Shown here: positions 1 through 7,358 of the stretch, piece after piece | How the letters are laid out: every line of letters starts with the position of its first letter | How positions within the stretch are numbered: the stretch's first letter is position 1 | NCBI GenBank assembly: GCA_024695565.1 | Contig: JAILHX010000034.1 | Span: 1 to 13,748, forward strand | Length of the DNA: 13,748 nt | Direction: 5' to 3' | From: Saccharofermentans sp. | GTDB lineage: Bacteria > Bacillota_A > Clostridia > Saccharofermentanales > Saccharofermentanaceae | Position numbers and translations under genes: made by a program | Notes under the pieces: generated by a model | Told to the model about the DNA's origin: nothing | Databases searched by the model: none | Seen by the model: the letters and a program-made list of their open reading frames with translations, nothing else

Positions 1-548
1 GCTGCAACGATCTGGGGCATTGCTTTGCTGAGTCTGTTAAAGATGTAACCTCTGAACACTACCTCTTCGATGATGGGAACGAAGATGCAGTTGGCGAGGA
101 GTGCCTGCCAGAACGGATAAGCTGTGAGCTTGGACATGCCGCTTGCGAGTTCGCCTGTAAGTTCTGCGGGGATGGGAAGGATTGTCATGATGAAGTTCAA
201 GAATACCATTCCGCCGAGAGCGCCGATGACTGTGAGGATGATGTGCTTGGGTGAGACGGTCTTGATGTCTGTCTCTTTTGCAAGGCCCGACTTCTTGACC
301 TTCTCGATGATGAAGTAAACTATGAGAGTTGCGATCGCGCCAAGGAGGAGGCAGATGCCCGTCATGGCTGCATTGTCTGATTGAAGAGCTGCCATAGCGG
401 CGTCGCGGTCCATGCCTGCTGCGCCATATTCCCTGCCCTTAACGTAACCGACGATGGCGGATATGATGATCGTGACGAGGTTTGATGTGAGCAGATAAGT
501 TAAAAAGTAAGCTAATGCTTTTCCGATCTGTGCTAATACCTTTTTCAT
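1..548 (-). CDS. CPBP family intramembrane metalloprotease (partial, C-terminus outside window)
   Basis: The gene reads leftward from an ATG at 548-546 and runs off the window edge, giving 182 codons (N-terminal part). The protein is strongly hydrophobic, with membrane segments near residues 11-36, 62-83 and 103-124. A further segment near 146-160 leads into the motif EEVVFRG (residues 161-167). An EExxxR motif at the end of a transmembrane helix is the first catalytic signature of the CPBP (CaaX protease / bacteriocin-processing, 'Abi') family. Later family motifs would lie outside the window. Family members cleave peptides within the membrane, and in Gram-positive bacteria they are linked to bacteriocin immunity or peptide maturation; the substrate here is unknown. 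An AAAGGA stretch about 11 nt upstream is the likely ribosome site. The gene is divergent from the LytTR/GHKL operon, which suggests but does not prove a shared signalling role. Confidence 0.85.
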   Translation of the reverse strand, partial: MKKVLAQIGKALAYFLTYLLTSNLVTIIISAIVGYVKGREYGAAGMDRDAAMAALQSDNAAMTGICLLLGAIATLIVYFIIEKVKKSGLAKETDIKTVSPKHIILTVIGALGGMVFLNFIMTILPIPAELTGELASGMSKLTAYPFWQALLANCIFVPIIEEVVFRGYIFNRLSKAMPQIVA

Positions 549-583
549 AACGTGATAAGTCCTTTCTTCGTTTGACTGAGGCG

Positions 584-592
584 ATTGTAGCA
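584..592 (-). promoter_or_regulatory. Putative extended -10 promoter of the CPBP protease gene
   Basis: On the minus strand the sequence TGCTACAAT (an extended -10, TGn plus TACAAT) lies 36-44 bases upstream of the protease start codon. No good -35 box is seen at 16-18 bp, which fits the extended -10 type. The assignment rests on motif match and position only. Confidence 0.5.
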
Positions 593-627
593 TCGGAAAC
601 AAGGCGCGGCCGCAAGTTGGAGTGAAT

Positions 628-650
628 GGTCGTTTTCCGGTCGTAAACGG
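628..650. promoter_or_regulatory. Possible operator: direct repeat GGTCGT and inverted CGTTT/AAACG
   Basis: GGTCGT occurs at 628-633 and again at 639-644, an 11-bp period or about one helical turn. The same stretch contains the inverted pair CGTTT (631-635) and AAACG (645-649). It ends 5 bp before the -35 box of the regulator operon, where an activator would bind. On the minus strand TCCGTTTAC matches 8 of 9 positions of the usual LytTR half-site pattern, so autoregulation by the adjacent regulator is possible. A clear second half-site was not found. Confidence 0.35.
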
Positions 651-654
651 AATA

Positions 655-683
655 TTGCAAACACCGGCAAGTTTTTTTAGAAT
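655..683 (+). promoter_or_regulatory. Sigma-A promoter of the LytTR/GHKL operon
   Basis: TTGCAA (655-660) is separated by exactly 17 bp from TAGAAT (678-683), close to the TTGACA-17-TATAAT consensus. Transcription would begin near 690, giving a short leader before the start codon at 719. A GGGGG stretch at 704-708 serves as a weak Shine-Dalgarno site 10 nt upstream of the ATG. Confidence 0.7.
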
Positions 684-718
684 TCAATACAGTTACTTCC
701 TGCGGGGGCTCAAAAACC

Positions 719-1420
719 ATGCGTATTGCGATCTGCGATGACGAAGAGATATACAGAGTAGAACTTAAGACTATCCTTGATAAACTGCTCATCAATGTCG
801 ATTACAACATCGATACTTTTGACGACGGCAGGCAGCTCATGGAGAGCTTCAATAAGGCACCCTACGACCTCGTGTTCCTTGATATCGAGATGCCTGCAGT
901 TGACGGCATCACGCTCGCAAAGTCGATCAGGAGCAAGTCTGAGAACGTCTTCATCGTATTCCTCACAGGCCACATCGAATATGCGCTCGAAGGCTACGAA
1001 GTCAACGCGTTAAGATACCTCACCAAGCCCGTCGACATCGACAAGCTCAAAGAGGTCATCAGATACGTTCAGGAGAAGCAGGGCAGCGCGCGCCAGCTGA
1101 TAATCAGAGAAGACGGCGAAGAGATCCTGATAGACATAGGCGACGTTATCTATATGGAATCCATGAACCAGAACGTCAGGATCGTATCGACGAGCGGCGA
1201 GCACATCATCAGATACAACATCGGCGACTTCGAAGAGCAGCTCAAAAACGACGGATTCTTCCGCATTCACAGGGGCTATCTGATATCGCTGTCGAAGGTT
1301 AAAAAACTCGTGAAGAACGACGTCATAATGGATAACGGCGAGACGCTTCCTGCGAGCCGCAGCAACTTAAAACCGCTCAAAGAAGCGCTCTATGCATATG
1401 TAGAAGGATCGGCTTTCTGA
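719..1420 (+). CDS. LytTR-family response regulator
   Basis: This 233-aa protein has two domains. The receiver domain (about residues 1-118) has acidic residues D7/D8 in the motif CDDEE, the phospho-acceptor D55 in FLDIEMP, the switch threonine T83 and the conserved lysine K103 in LTKP. The C-terminal LytTR DNA-binding domain (about 128-230) shows the family pattern 'YMESMNQNVRI' and 'FFRIHRGYLISLSKV'. Regulators of this class (AgrA, ComE and LytR relatives) are phosphorylated by GHKL histidine kinases and bind paired imperfect direct repeats upstream of targets. The length is normal for the family. The kinase gene begins 1 bp after the stop codon, so the two are co-transcribed and probably translationally coupled. 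The target genes are unknown; the divergent protease gene and the operon's own promoter are the obvious candidates. Confidence 0.93.
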   Translation: MRIAICDDEEIYRVELKTILDKLLINVDYNIDTFDDGRQLMESFNKAPYDLVFLDIEMPAVDGITLAKSIRSKSENVFIVFLTGHIEYALEGYEVNALRYLTKPVDIDKLKEVIRYVQEKQGSARQLIIREDGEEILIDIGDVIYMESMNQNVRIVSTSGEHIIRYNIGDFEEQLKNDGFFRIHRGYLISLSKVKKLVKNDVIMDNGETLPASRSNLKPLKEALYAYVEGSAF

Positions 1421-1421
1421 T

Positions 1422-2831
1422 ATGGATGAACCGCTTACCATTGTCGAGATAACCACAACCATACTGAACAACGCACAGATCATCCTGGCTTTGCTCATCG
1501 TTGTTATGGTAGCCGCATGTTTCCTCGGAAGATATGTCGTGCTGACAAAAAAGCTCGTTCTGTCGTCTCTGGGATTATTGCTGCTCGACGGAATATTAAC
1601 TGTCGTTTTAAATCTTTTCTTCCAAAACATCGATGAAGAATATATCCTCATTATTCAGTACATAACATCTGCCTTGACATATGTTTACGGATTTGTTTTC
1701 TACCTCTTGGCATTCAAAGAAAAGAAGGTCGTAAGAGCGATAGAAGCCACTGTCTGCTTCTACGTTCTGACTCTTTATATCTCCACGTTCTCACAGCTTA
1801 TCGTTGTATATGCTCTCGGCGGAACTGATGATATCGTGAATAAACTCTTTTTCCGGAATATAGGAGTAGGACCCGAGTGGCTGGCAATAATGGGGTTGTC
1901 ATTTCTCATAACACTGGCACTCTTCCTCATTGTGTTCTTCGGCTTCTACAAACCGAAGAAATACTTTGTCATCGGAATCCCTTACAGGATTTTATTTGTC
2001 ATTTGGACTGTTCTGTTCATTATTATTCCGTTCTTCCCTTCAGTAATACCGTCATCTGACATTACGATAGATTACAGATACCATATGATGAGCATAATGT
2101 TCGCCTTCGGTATCTTTATCTTGGGTCTCGCAGTTCCGGTCATCATGATCATCGCAACTGCCGAGAGATCGCTTAAGGAGAAGAACAAATCCCAGGAAGC
2201 ATACCTCGCAGCCGAGCTCGAATACATCGGCCAGTACAAGAAGACACAGGTTGAGACGAAGGCTTTCCGTCACGACATCAAGAACAATCTTGCCATGACG
2301 CAGATGATGCTCGAATCAGGCCACACCGATGAAGCCAGAGAACACATCAGCGACATGCTGGGCAGGGTCAGCGCGCTGTCTCCAAAGTACGTCACGGGCG
2401 ACGAGATGTTAGATCTCATCATCTCCATGAAGGCAGACAAAATGGACGAGATGAACATTAAGTTCACGCTTGACGGCGTCACCGACGGCGGTCTTAACAT
2501 CAAGCCGATGGACATGTGCAGTGTTTTCGCGAACGCATTGGACAACGCCATCGAAGCAGCGTCCAAATGCGAAGATCCGTTCGTCACGTTCAACATCAAG
2601 AGGACCGACAAATTCTTCGTTATCAAGATCACGAATTCAGCTGCAAAGAAGATCGATGCCGGCAAGCTCTTAGCGACATCCGGTTACACTTCCAAATCCG
2701 ATAAGGATCACCACGGCTTCGGCCTCATGAACGTAAGGCGCACCGTCGAAGATTACGACGGCATCCTGAAGGCCGAGTCTGAAGACAAGTCATTCACACT
2801 GTCGATAATGCTCCCGAGAAACAGGGGATGA
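1422..2831 (+). CDS. GHKL-type sensor histidine kinase (AgrC/ComD-like)
   Basis: This is a 469-aa membrane kinase. About seven hydrophobic segments occupy residues 18-246 (near 18-38, 46-67, 76-97, 105-128, 155-174, 183-206 and 222-246) and form the sensor region. A linker helix (about 250-280) leads to the H-box KAFRHDIKNN with the phospho-accepting histidine H284. The ATP-binding domain has the N-box FANALDNAIEA (369-379, with N371, D374 and N375) and a G-box HGFGLMN (431-437). This combination is typical of AgrC/ComD-type receptors, which sense extracellular peptides, but the ligand here is unknown. The start codon lies 1 bp after the regulator's stop; a GAAGGA element inside the end of the regulator gene is the only visible ribosome site. 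No pheromone or AgrB-like gene is present in the window. Confidence 0.93.
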   Translation: MDEPLTIVEITTTILNNAQIILALLIVVMVAACFLGRYVVLTKKLVLSSLGLLLLDGILTVVLNLFFQNIDEEYILIIQYITSALTYVYGFVFYLLAFKEKKVVRAIEATVCFYVLTLYISTFSQLIVVYALGGTDDIVNKLFFRNIGVGPEWLAIMGLSFLITLALFLIVFFGFYKPKKYFVIGIPYRILFVIWTVLFIIIPFFPSVIPSSDITIDYRYHMMSIMFAFGIFILGLAVPVIMIIATAERSLKEKNKSQEAYLAAELEYIGQYKKTQVETKAFRHDIKNNLAMTQMMLESGHTDEAREHISDMLGRVSALSPKYVTGDEMLDLIISMKADKMDEMNIKFTLDGVTDGGLNIKPMDMCSVFANALDNAIEAASKCEDPFVTFNIKRTDKFFVIKITNSAAKKIDAGKLLATSGYTSKSDKDHHGFGLMNVRRTVEDYDGILKAESEDKSFTLSIMLPRNRG

Positions 2832-2894
2832 ATCTCTTGGCAATGCTTCCCTTGTGGCTTAATTCAGTCTTCACAGATGCACCCTCCTGCTTCA

Positions 2895-3674
2895 TCAGAA
2901 CTCTACAGCATCTACATCAGAGACAAATTTATTGATGAACCAGTTCTCATCCTCGTCCTGAACGAGTATGACGTAGAATGTTGCAGTCGTCTCACCTGCA
3001 AGTTCTGAATCTTCCGTTGTCTCCATCTCGACAGTTACTAAGTAATACCATCTGCCTTCTTTGAGTCTTCCGTTTTCAGTTTCCGTGATATTTGCCCAAA
3101 TCATTCCGTTAACGTCGCCGTCATGGAAATAATCTTCAATACATGACTCCGTGCAGAATGCCTTCATTGCTTCGTAGTCGGATTCTGCGAAGGCTTCGAA
3201 AAACTGATCAAGCGTTGCTCTGGGAACAGAATCATCATATTTGTTGTAATCGTAGATCAGCTCTTCACCGTCATAGATCGTAATCGTTGCGATCTTCCCG
3301 CTGCTTCCAAAATAAACCGTAGCTTCCGATCCGTCATCAAGGATCCAATTGTAGTGTATTACCCCGGATCCTCCGAAGCTTGAGAATGGTCCGATCTCGT
3401 CAATCAGTTTGTCTAAGGTATAGTCTTTGTCAACGTTCTCAAAATAACTTTTGTCCAGATAAAAATCGCGGTAGCAGACAGTTTCTGCCTCGCCCTCGAG
3501 CTGGACTTCTGAAGAAGTAATTGCTGTCTCGGTCTCACCGGCTAGAACGAGTTCTGTAGTTGTCTCTCCCCCGAACATAGATCCGCATCCTGTCGCAAGC
3601 GTCGATGTTGCGAGCAGGACCGCAACAGCCATGTATGCGGGTGCTTTGGTGCCATGTTTCTGTTCGATCTTCAT
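2895..3674 (-). CDS. Predicted lipoprotein with SmpA/BLIP-like and NTF2-like regions
   Basis: This is a 259-aa secreted protein. The N-terminus has basic residues, a hydrophobic stretch (about 12-27) and a lipobox-like LATGC with the lipidated cysteine at position 30. A Thr/Glu-rich linker follows (about 35-65). Residues about 83-140 (from 'YTLDKLIDEIGPF' through a glycine-rich and beta-rich segment) resemble the small SmpA/BLIP-like fold. Residues about 150-250 ('ATLDQFFEAFAESDYEAMKAF' region, then beta strands ending 'ENWFINKF') resemble NTF2-like/DUF4878-type lipoprotein domains. These are my fold-level impressions, not proven matches. The protein is probably anchored on the outer face of the membrane, and its function is unknown. 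It is preceded by GGGAGGAG at 3683-3690, a very strong Shine-Dalgarno site. It lies downstream of the MgtA-type gene but has its own promoter. I see no clear terminator in the 63 bp that separate it from the converging kinase gene. Confidence 0.85.
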   Translation of the reverse strand: MKIEQKHGTKAPAYMAVAVLLATSTLATGCGSMFGGETTTELVLAGETETAITSSEVQLEGEAETVCYRDFYLDKSYFENVDKDYTLDKLIDEIGPFSSFGGSGVIHYNWILDDGSEATVYFGSSGKIATITIYDGEELIYDYNKYDDSVPRATLDQFFEAFAESDYEAMKAFCTESCIEDYFHDGDVNGMIWANITETENGRLKEGRWYYLVTVEMETTEDSELAGETTATFYVILVQDEDENWFINKFVSDVDAVEF

Positions 3675-3733
3675 AAGTTTGTCTCCTCCCTAAGAGTCAG
3701 ATGCCCTGCCCCTTTATCCCCTCAGATACCGCC

Positions 3734-3742
3734 ATTATAGCA
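3734..3742 (-). promoter_or_regulatory. Extended -10 promoter of the lipoprotein gene
   Basis: The minus strand reads TGCTATAAT, a perfect TATAAT with the extended TGn element, 60-68 bases upstream of the lipoprotein start. No -35 match occurs at 16-18 bp. The region around the expected -35 position is instead occupied by the 12-mer CGGAGAGCGTTC (minus strand, 3752-3763), which also occurs upstream of the MgtA-type gene. Confidence 0.65.
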
Positions 3743-3751
3743 GATGGGGCT

Positions 3752-3771
3752 GAACGCTCTCCGTTTTCCGG
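3752..3771 (-). promoter_or_regulatory. Candidate shared operator upstream of the lipoprotein gene
   Basis: The plus-strand 12-mer GAACGCTCTCCG (3752-3763) recurs exactly at 6549-6560 upstream of the MgtA-type gene, in the same orientation relative to transcription. Here it is part of a small inverted repeat, AACG-CTCTC-CGTT (3753-3765). It overlaps a 10-mer CGTTTTCCGG (3762-3771) that also occurs at 631-640 upstream of the LytTR operon. An operator role is inferred from recurrence in promoter regions. Confidence 0.4.
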
Positions 3772-3784
3772 GGTTTCTCATTAA

Positions 3785-3838
3785 ATAAAAAAGATCCCCC
3801 TTGAAGGTCTATATCCTATATACAGACCAAAGGGGGAT
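3785..3838 (-). terminator. Intrinsic terminator of the MgtA-type gene
   Basis: On the minus strand a long hairpin (arms 3793-3800 with 3831-3838, continued by GGTCT at 3806-3810 paired with AGACC at 3824-3828) is followed by a run of six T residues and more T-rich sequence. It lies 34 bp downstream of the ATPase stop codon and before the lipoprotein promoter, so the lipoprotein gene is a separate unit. Confidence 0.85.
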
Positions 3839-3871
3839 TTTGTTGCAGTAATTCTTATTCTTTTCGAGAAC

Positions 3872-6496
3872 TTAGTACCAGTCCTTGTGTCTCTTGATGT
3901 AAATGGTCTTCATTATCTGCGCAAAGATCATGTAGATGATCATAAGGATAGCGAGCCAGAGCATGTAGCTGATGGGCATCGTCGGCAGGCTGAAGACCGC
4001 GGAGATTCCCGTGAAGCCGATGAGCAGCGTAACAACGATTATGGCGAGCGTTGAGAGCGTCAGCTGGATCGATGCCCTGTCGCCCACGAACGGGAGCTTC
4101 GGCGTTCTGATCGTGTGGATGACCATCGTCTGCGAGATGACGCCGAACATGAACCAGCCGCACTGGAAATATCCGGCCATGTCAGGATTGTTATATCCGT
4201 AGATGAACCACAGAACGAGGAAGCACAGGACGTCCAACACCGTGCTCAATAGTCCGAACGATACCATGAAGCCTCTGATGCCGCCTAAGTCCCACTTCTT
4301 CGGCTTCTCGATATACTGCGGTTCGACGTGGTCGAAAGGCATGCCGAGCTGGGCAAAATCGTTAAGAAGATTCTGGACGAGAATATGGATCGGAAGCATC
4401 GGCAGGAACGGCAGGAAGATGCTTGCGATAAGAACTGAGAACATGTTGCCGAAGTTGCCGCTTACGGACATCTTCAGATACTTGGACATGTTGGCGAATG
4501 TGCTTCTGCCTTCGACAACGCCCTCATCCAATACCATGAGGTCTTTCTCAAGGAGGATGATGTCGGCAACTTCTTTTGCGATGTCGACGGCGTTATCAAC
4601 TGAGATTCCGATGTCTGCCTGCTTCAGCGGCAAGCTGTCGTTGATGCCGTCGCCCATGTAACCGACGGTGTGACCCTTGGACTGGAACATCTTGACCACG
4701 CGCTGCTTCTGGTAAGGAGAGAGCTTCGAGAAGATGTCGCACTTCTCGCACGCTTCTGCGAGTTCCTCATCACTCATGGCATCGACCTTGACACCCGTAA
4801 GTGTCATCTCGGTATTGATGCCGAGCCTGCCGCAGATGTTGATGGCAACGCCTTCGCTGTCACCCGTAAGTACTACAGTACGGACGCCGTTCTTCTTGAG
4901 CGCTGCGATAGCTGTGCCTGCAGATTCCTTCGGCGGATCCAAGAATCCGACGAAGCCGATCAATACCATGTCGCTCTCATCTTCGACACCGAAAACATCA
5001 ACGCCGTGAACGTTATTTTTCTGGGCAACCGCGATGACACGGATGCCTTCCAGGTTATTCTCTTCTGCGATCTTCTTCGCATTGGCCTTGAGTTCATCAG
5101 TGATGTCTTTTACCTCGCCGTTGATCTCGATGAACGAGCAGATGGAGAGGATCTCTTCTACCGCACCCTTGGTTATGAGCTGGCGCTTGCCGTTCTTATC
5201 CTTGAGCACGACGCTCATGCGGCGGCGCGAGAAGTCGAAAGGGATCTCATCTTCTCTTGTGTATGTCTCCTTAAGATATGAGAGATCTTCCTTCTCCGCA
5301 CGGTTGATGATGGCAACGTCCATGAGGTTCTTAAGACCTGTCTGGAAGTAGCTGTTGAGGAACGCATGTCTTAATACACGCTTGTCCTCGCGGCCGATAA
5401 CATCCATGTATTTCTCTAAGATGATCTCATCCTGTGTGAGAGTACCCGTCTTATCCGTGCAGAAGATATCCATCTCGCCGAATGTCTGGATCGCACCGAG
5501 ACGCTTAACGATAGTCTTCTTGCGGGACATGTTGATAGCGCCCCTCGCAAGCGAAGAGTTCATGATGACAGGCAGCATCTCCGGCATGATTCCTACTGCG
5601 ATCGTGATGCCGAACATCAGGGACTGGAGCCATCCGCCCTGACCCTTGGTGATGAAGTTCGCGATGAAGATGACGGGCACAGTAACAAGCATGAACCTGA
5701 TAAGGAGCTTGCTGACTGAATCAAGATTCTTCTCGAAAGCACTCTTCTCTTCATAAGAGTTAAGGCTCTTTGCCATGCTTCCGAAGTATGTGTCTCCGCC
5801 GGTCGTAAGGATGATCGCCTTGGCGCTTCCCGATACGATGTTGGATCCCATGAATCCGATGTTAGCAAGATCTGTTACGCCGACATTCGTATCTGCAGTA
5901 GTGAACTTCTCAACAGGATTGCTCTCGCCCGTGAGCTGTGACTGGTCGATAAACAGGTCCTTCGTCTCGATGAATCTGACGTCGCCGGGGATCATGTCGC
6001 CTGATGCGAGCTTAACAATGTCGCCCGGAACGATCTCCTCGATCTCTACCTCCATCTCAACGCCGTTTCTGATGACGTCGAGCTTGTTGGTGATCATGCC
6101 CTGAAGTTTCTTTGCAGCATTATTGGACTTCTCTTCCTGAATGAAAGATATCGTCGCAGAGATGATGATTACCGTAACGAGCATAGCGAACGTTACGACC
6201 GACGGCTCGTCAGACATGATTACATCTGTGATGAACGTGATGACCGCAACGATCAGAAGCACGATATTGAATGGGTTGATGATCGCATCCTTGATCCTCA
6301 CGGCAAGATTCTTCTCGTTGCCGAAATCAATGATGTTCTTTCCGTACTCTTCGAGTCTGTCAGACACCTGAACCGGATCCAATCCTTCTTCGTCTGTTTT
6401 GTATTTCTCGAAAAGCGCCTGCTGCTCCATGCCGCTTAATTCTAGCAGCTTCTTCTCTACTTCGTCGCGGCGCTCATTGTTGACTTTCTTCTTCAT
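3872..6496 (-). CDS. mgtA: MgtA-type P-type ATPase (magnesium-importing)
   Basis: This 874-aa ATPase couples ATP hydrolysis to cation movement across the cytoplasmic membrane. The visible P-type motifs in order are the actuator-loop TGES (189-192), the fourth-helix motif GIMPEMLP (302-309), the phosphorylation motif DKTGTLT with D348, the nucleotide-binding KGA (443-445), TGDSE (544-548) and the hinge GDGIND (615-620). About ten membrane helices are expected: two pairs before the phosphorylation domain and six after it. The MPEMLP motif and the 'FDHVEPQYIEKP' segment in the C-terminal membrane half are characteristic of the P3B (MgtA/MgtB) magnesium-importer group rather than of calcium, copper or potassium pumps. 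The length is typical. The start is fixed by AAAGGA 8 nt upstream of the ATG. The leader is about 100 nt or less, too short for a complete M-box magnesium riboswitch, so regulation is probably at the promoter. Confidence 0.92.
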   Translation of the reverse strand: MKKKVNNERRDEVEKKLLELSGMEQQALFEKYKTDEEGLDPVQVSDRLEEYGKNIIDFGNEKNLAVRIKDAIINPFNIVLLIVAVITFITDVIMSDEPSVVTFAMLVTVIIISATISFIQEEKSNNAAKKLQGMITNKLDVIRNGVEMEVEIEEIVPGDIVKLASGDMIPGDVRFIETKDLFIDQSQLTGESNPVEKFTTADTNVGVTDLANIGFMGSNIVSGSAKAIILTTGGDTYFGSMAKSLNSYEEKSAFEKNLDSVSKLLIRFMLVTVPVIFIANFITKGQGGWLQSLMFGITIAVGIMPEMLPVIMNSSLARGAINMSRKKTIVKRLGAIQTFGEMDIFCTDKTGTLTQDEIILEKYMDVIGREDKRVLRHAFLNSYFQTGLKNLMDVAIINRAEKEDLSYLKETYTREDEIPFDFSRRRMSVVLKDKNGKRQLITKGAVEEILSICSFIEINGEVKDITDELKANAKKIAEENNLEGIRVIAVAQKNNVHGVDVFGVEDESDMVLIGFVGFLDPPKESAGTAIAALKKNGVRTVVLTGDSEGVAINICGRLGINTEMTLTGVKVDAMSDEELAEACEKCDIFSKLSPYQKQRVVKMFQSKGHTVGYMGDGINDSLPLKQADIGISVDNAVDIAKEVADIILLEKDLMVLDEGVVEGRSTFANMSKYLKMSVSGNFGNMFSVLIASIFLPFLPMLPIHILVQNLLNDFAQLGMPFDHVEPQYIEKPKKWDLGGIRGFMVSFGLLSTVLDVLCFLVLWFIYGYNNPDMAGYFQCGWFMFGVISQTMVIHTIRTPKLPFVGDRASIQLTLSTLAIIVVTLLIGFTGISAVFSLPTMPISYMLWLAILMIIYMIFAQIMKTIYIKRHKDWY

Positions 6497-6541
6497 TCCC
6501 TGATTCCTTTCGATGAATTTTAAAACAATCAGTGATTATTC

Positions 6542-6571
6542 TGTATAAGAACGCTCTCCGAATCAAGTAAA
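6542..6571 (-). promoter_or_regulatory. Possible promoter of the MgtA-type gene with shared 12-mer
   Basis: On the minus strand TTTACT (6571-6566) and TATACA (6547-6542) are separated by 18 bp, a modest sigma-A match. AATAAT at 6540-6535 is an alternative -10. Between the boxes lies CGGAGAGCGTTC (plus-strand GAACGCTCTCCG at 6549-6560), which is repeated exactly upstream of the lipoprotein gene at 3752-3763. Confidence 0.4.
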
Positions 6572-6621
6572 ATCGTACGCCTGCCTAAATCCAAAATATG
6601 AGCAAAGTGTCAAAAATATTG

Positions 6622-6627
6622 TATAAT
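6622..6627 (+). promoter_or_regulatory. -10 element of the second lipoprotein gene
   Basis: A perfect TATAAT lies 37 bp upstream of the lipoprotein start codon in an AT-rich stretch. The best -35 candidate (TGAGCA, 6599-6604, 17-bp spacer) is weak. The strong Shine-Dalgarno sequence AGGGAGGG (6651-6658) follows. Confidence 0.55.
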
Positions 6628-6664
6628 TTATGGCATGGAATAAATTTTTTAGGGAGGGATAGAC

Positions 6665-7273
6665 ATGAAAACTATTACCAGATACATTGCAGGAATCCTG
6701 ATCTCATCACTGACGCTCGGAATCGCAGGATGCTCTGCCAAAGCAGAAGTTTCCCATGACCGCGCATGTGAAGCATTCGACAAGTTCGGTGCCGAAGAGA
6801 CCGATTTAGAGGACCTCATGAAGAGGATCTCACAGCGCAAAATACAGTGCGAAGGCGGTTACTATTACACAACGAATGACGAAGACGAAGCAAAAGACAT
6901 AGTCGAGAACATTATCTTCCGCTTCAATGAGATCCCTGATCTGGAATATCAGGCATGCACTTATTTTGCAGCAACATCCGAAGAAGATGACAGCTTGGCA
7001 TTGGTCTATGTCGTAACTTTCGATGACGAGGATGATGCGAAAGAACTCTTCAACAACACCGACTCCGATTTTTCTTTCGATGATAACTACGCTTCAGGCA
7101 AAGACTCAGGCATCGAATACTCAGTCCATCACGATGAAGACAGTATGTATGGCGTTTATCTGCAGGGCAATACCGCTCTCTACATAAGAGTCGTTGCTGA
7201 TGAGACAGAAGGACTCAAGCCGTACGAAGGCATCATCAAAGACATGGGCCTTGTCTCACCTCTGGGCGTTTGA
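6665..7273 (+). CDS. Small acidic lipoprotein of unknown function
   Basis: This is a 202-aa protein with a classic lipoprotein signal: MKTITR, a hydrophobic core (about 8-20), then the lipobox IAGC with the lipidated cysteine at position 23. The mature part (about 180 aa) is very rich in Asp and Glu, with clusters such as NDEDEAKD and FDDEDDAKE, and alternates predicted strands and helices. The segments beginning 'YYYTTNDEDEAKDIV' (near 67) and 'YVVTFDDEDDAKELF' (near 115) look like two related beta-alpha units, suggesting an internal duplication. I do not recognise a named family. It is expected on the outer face of the membrane. AGGGAGGG sits 6 nt upstream of the ATG and fixes the start. 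It is divergent from the MgtA-type gene, and its acidic surface would suit cation binding, but that link is speculative. Confidence 0.82.
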   Translation: MKTITRYIAGILISSLTLGIAGCSAKAEVSHDRACEAFDKFGAEETDLEDLMKRISQRKIQCEGGYYYTTNDEDEAKDIVENIIFRFNEIPDLEYQACTYFAATSEEDDSLALVYVVTFDDEDDAKELFNNTDSDFSFDDNYASGKDSGIEYSVHHDEDSMYGVYLQGNTALYIRVVADETEGLKPYEGIIKDMGLVSPLGV

Positions 7274-7301
7274 TCAGACAGCCGCATGATCCCTCTATTA
7301 G

Positions 7302-7310
7302 TGATATACT
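7302..7310 (+). promoter_or_regulatory. Extended -10 promoter of the oxidoreductase gene
   Basis: TGATATACT (extended -10: TGn plus TATACT) lies 48-56 bp upstream of the ATG at 7359 and just after the lipoprotein gene. No good -35 box is seen. No terminator is visible between the two genes, so read-through from the lipoprotein gene is also possible. Confidence 0.5.
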
Positions 7311-7358
7311 ATCGGATGTGTGTCTTTAAGGCACGACGATAATCAGGGGGGATTTCAC

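Noticed and set aside
2832..2894. Terminator between the kinase and lipoprotein genes
   Set aside because: No hairpin with a T-run was found on either strand in these 63 bases.
4670..5281. A 203-codon open frame opposite the ATPase gene
   Set aside because: It is antisense to conserved ATPase motifs and has no ribosome site or recognisable domain.
6497..6664. M-box magnesium riboswitch before the MgtA-type gene
   Set aside because: The available leader is about 100 nt or less and shows no terminator-antiterminator arrangement; a complete M-box needs more length.
7320..7358. GTG start at 7320 for the oxidoreductase
   Set aside because: The strong AGGGGGG site serves the ATG at 7359, where the conserved nucleotide-binding fold begins; the extra residues include the ribosome site itself.
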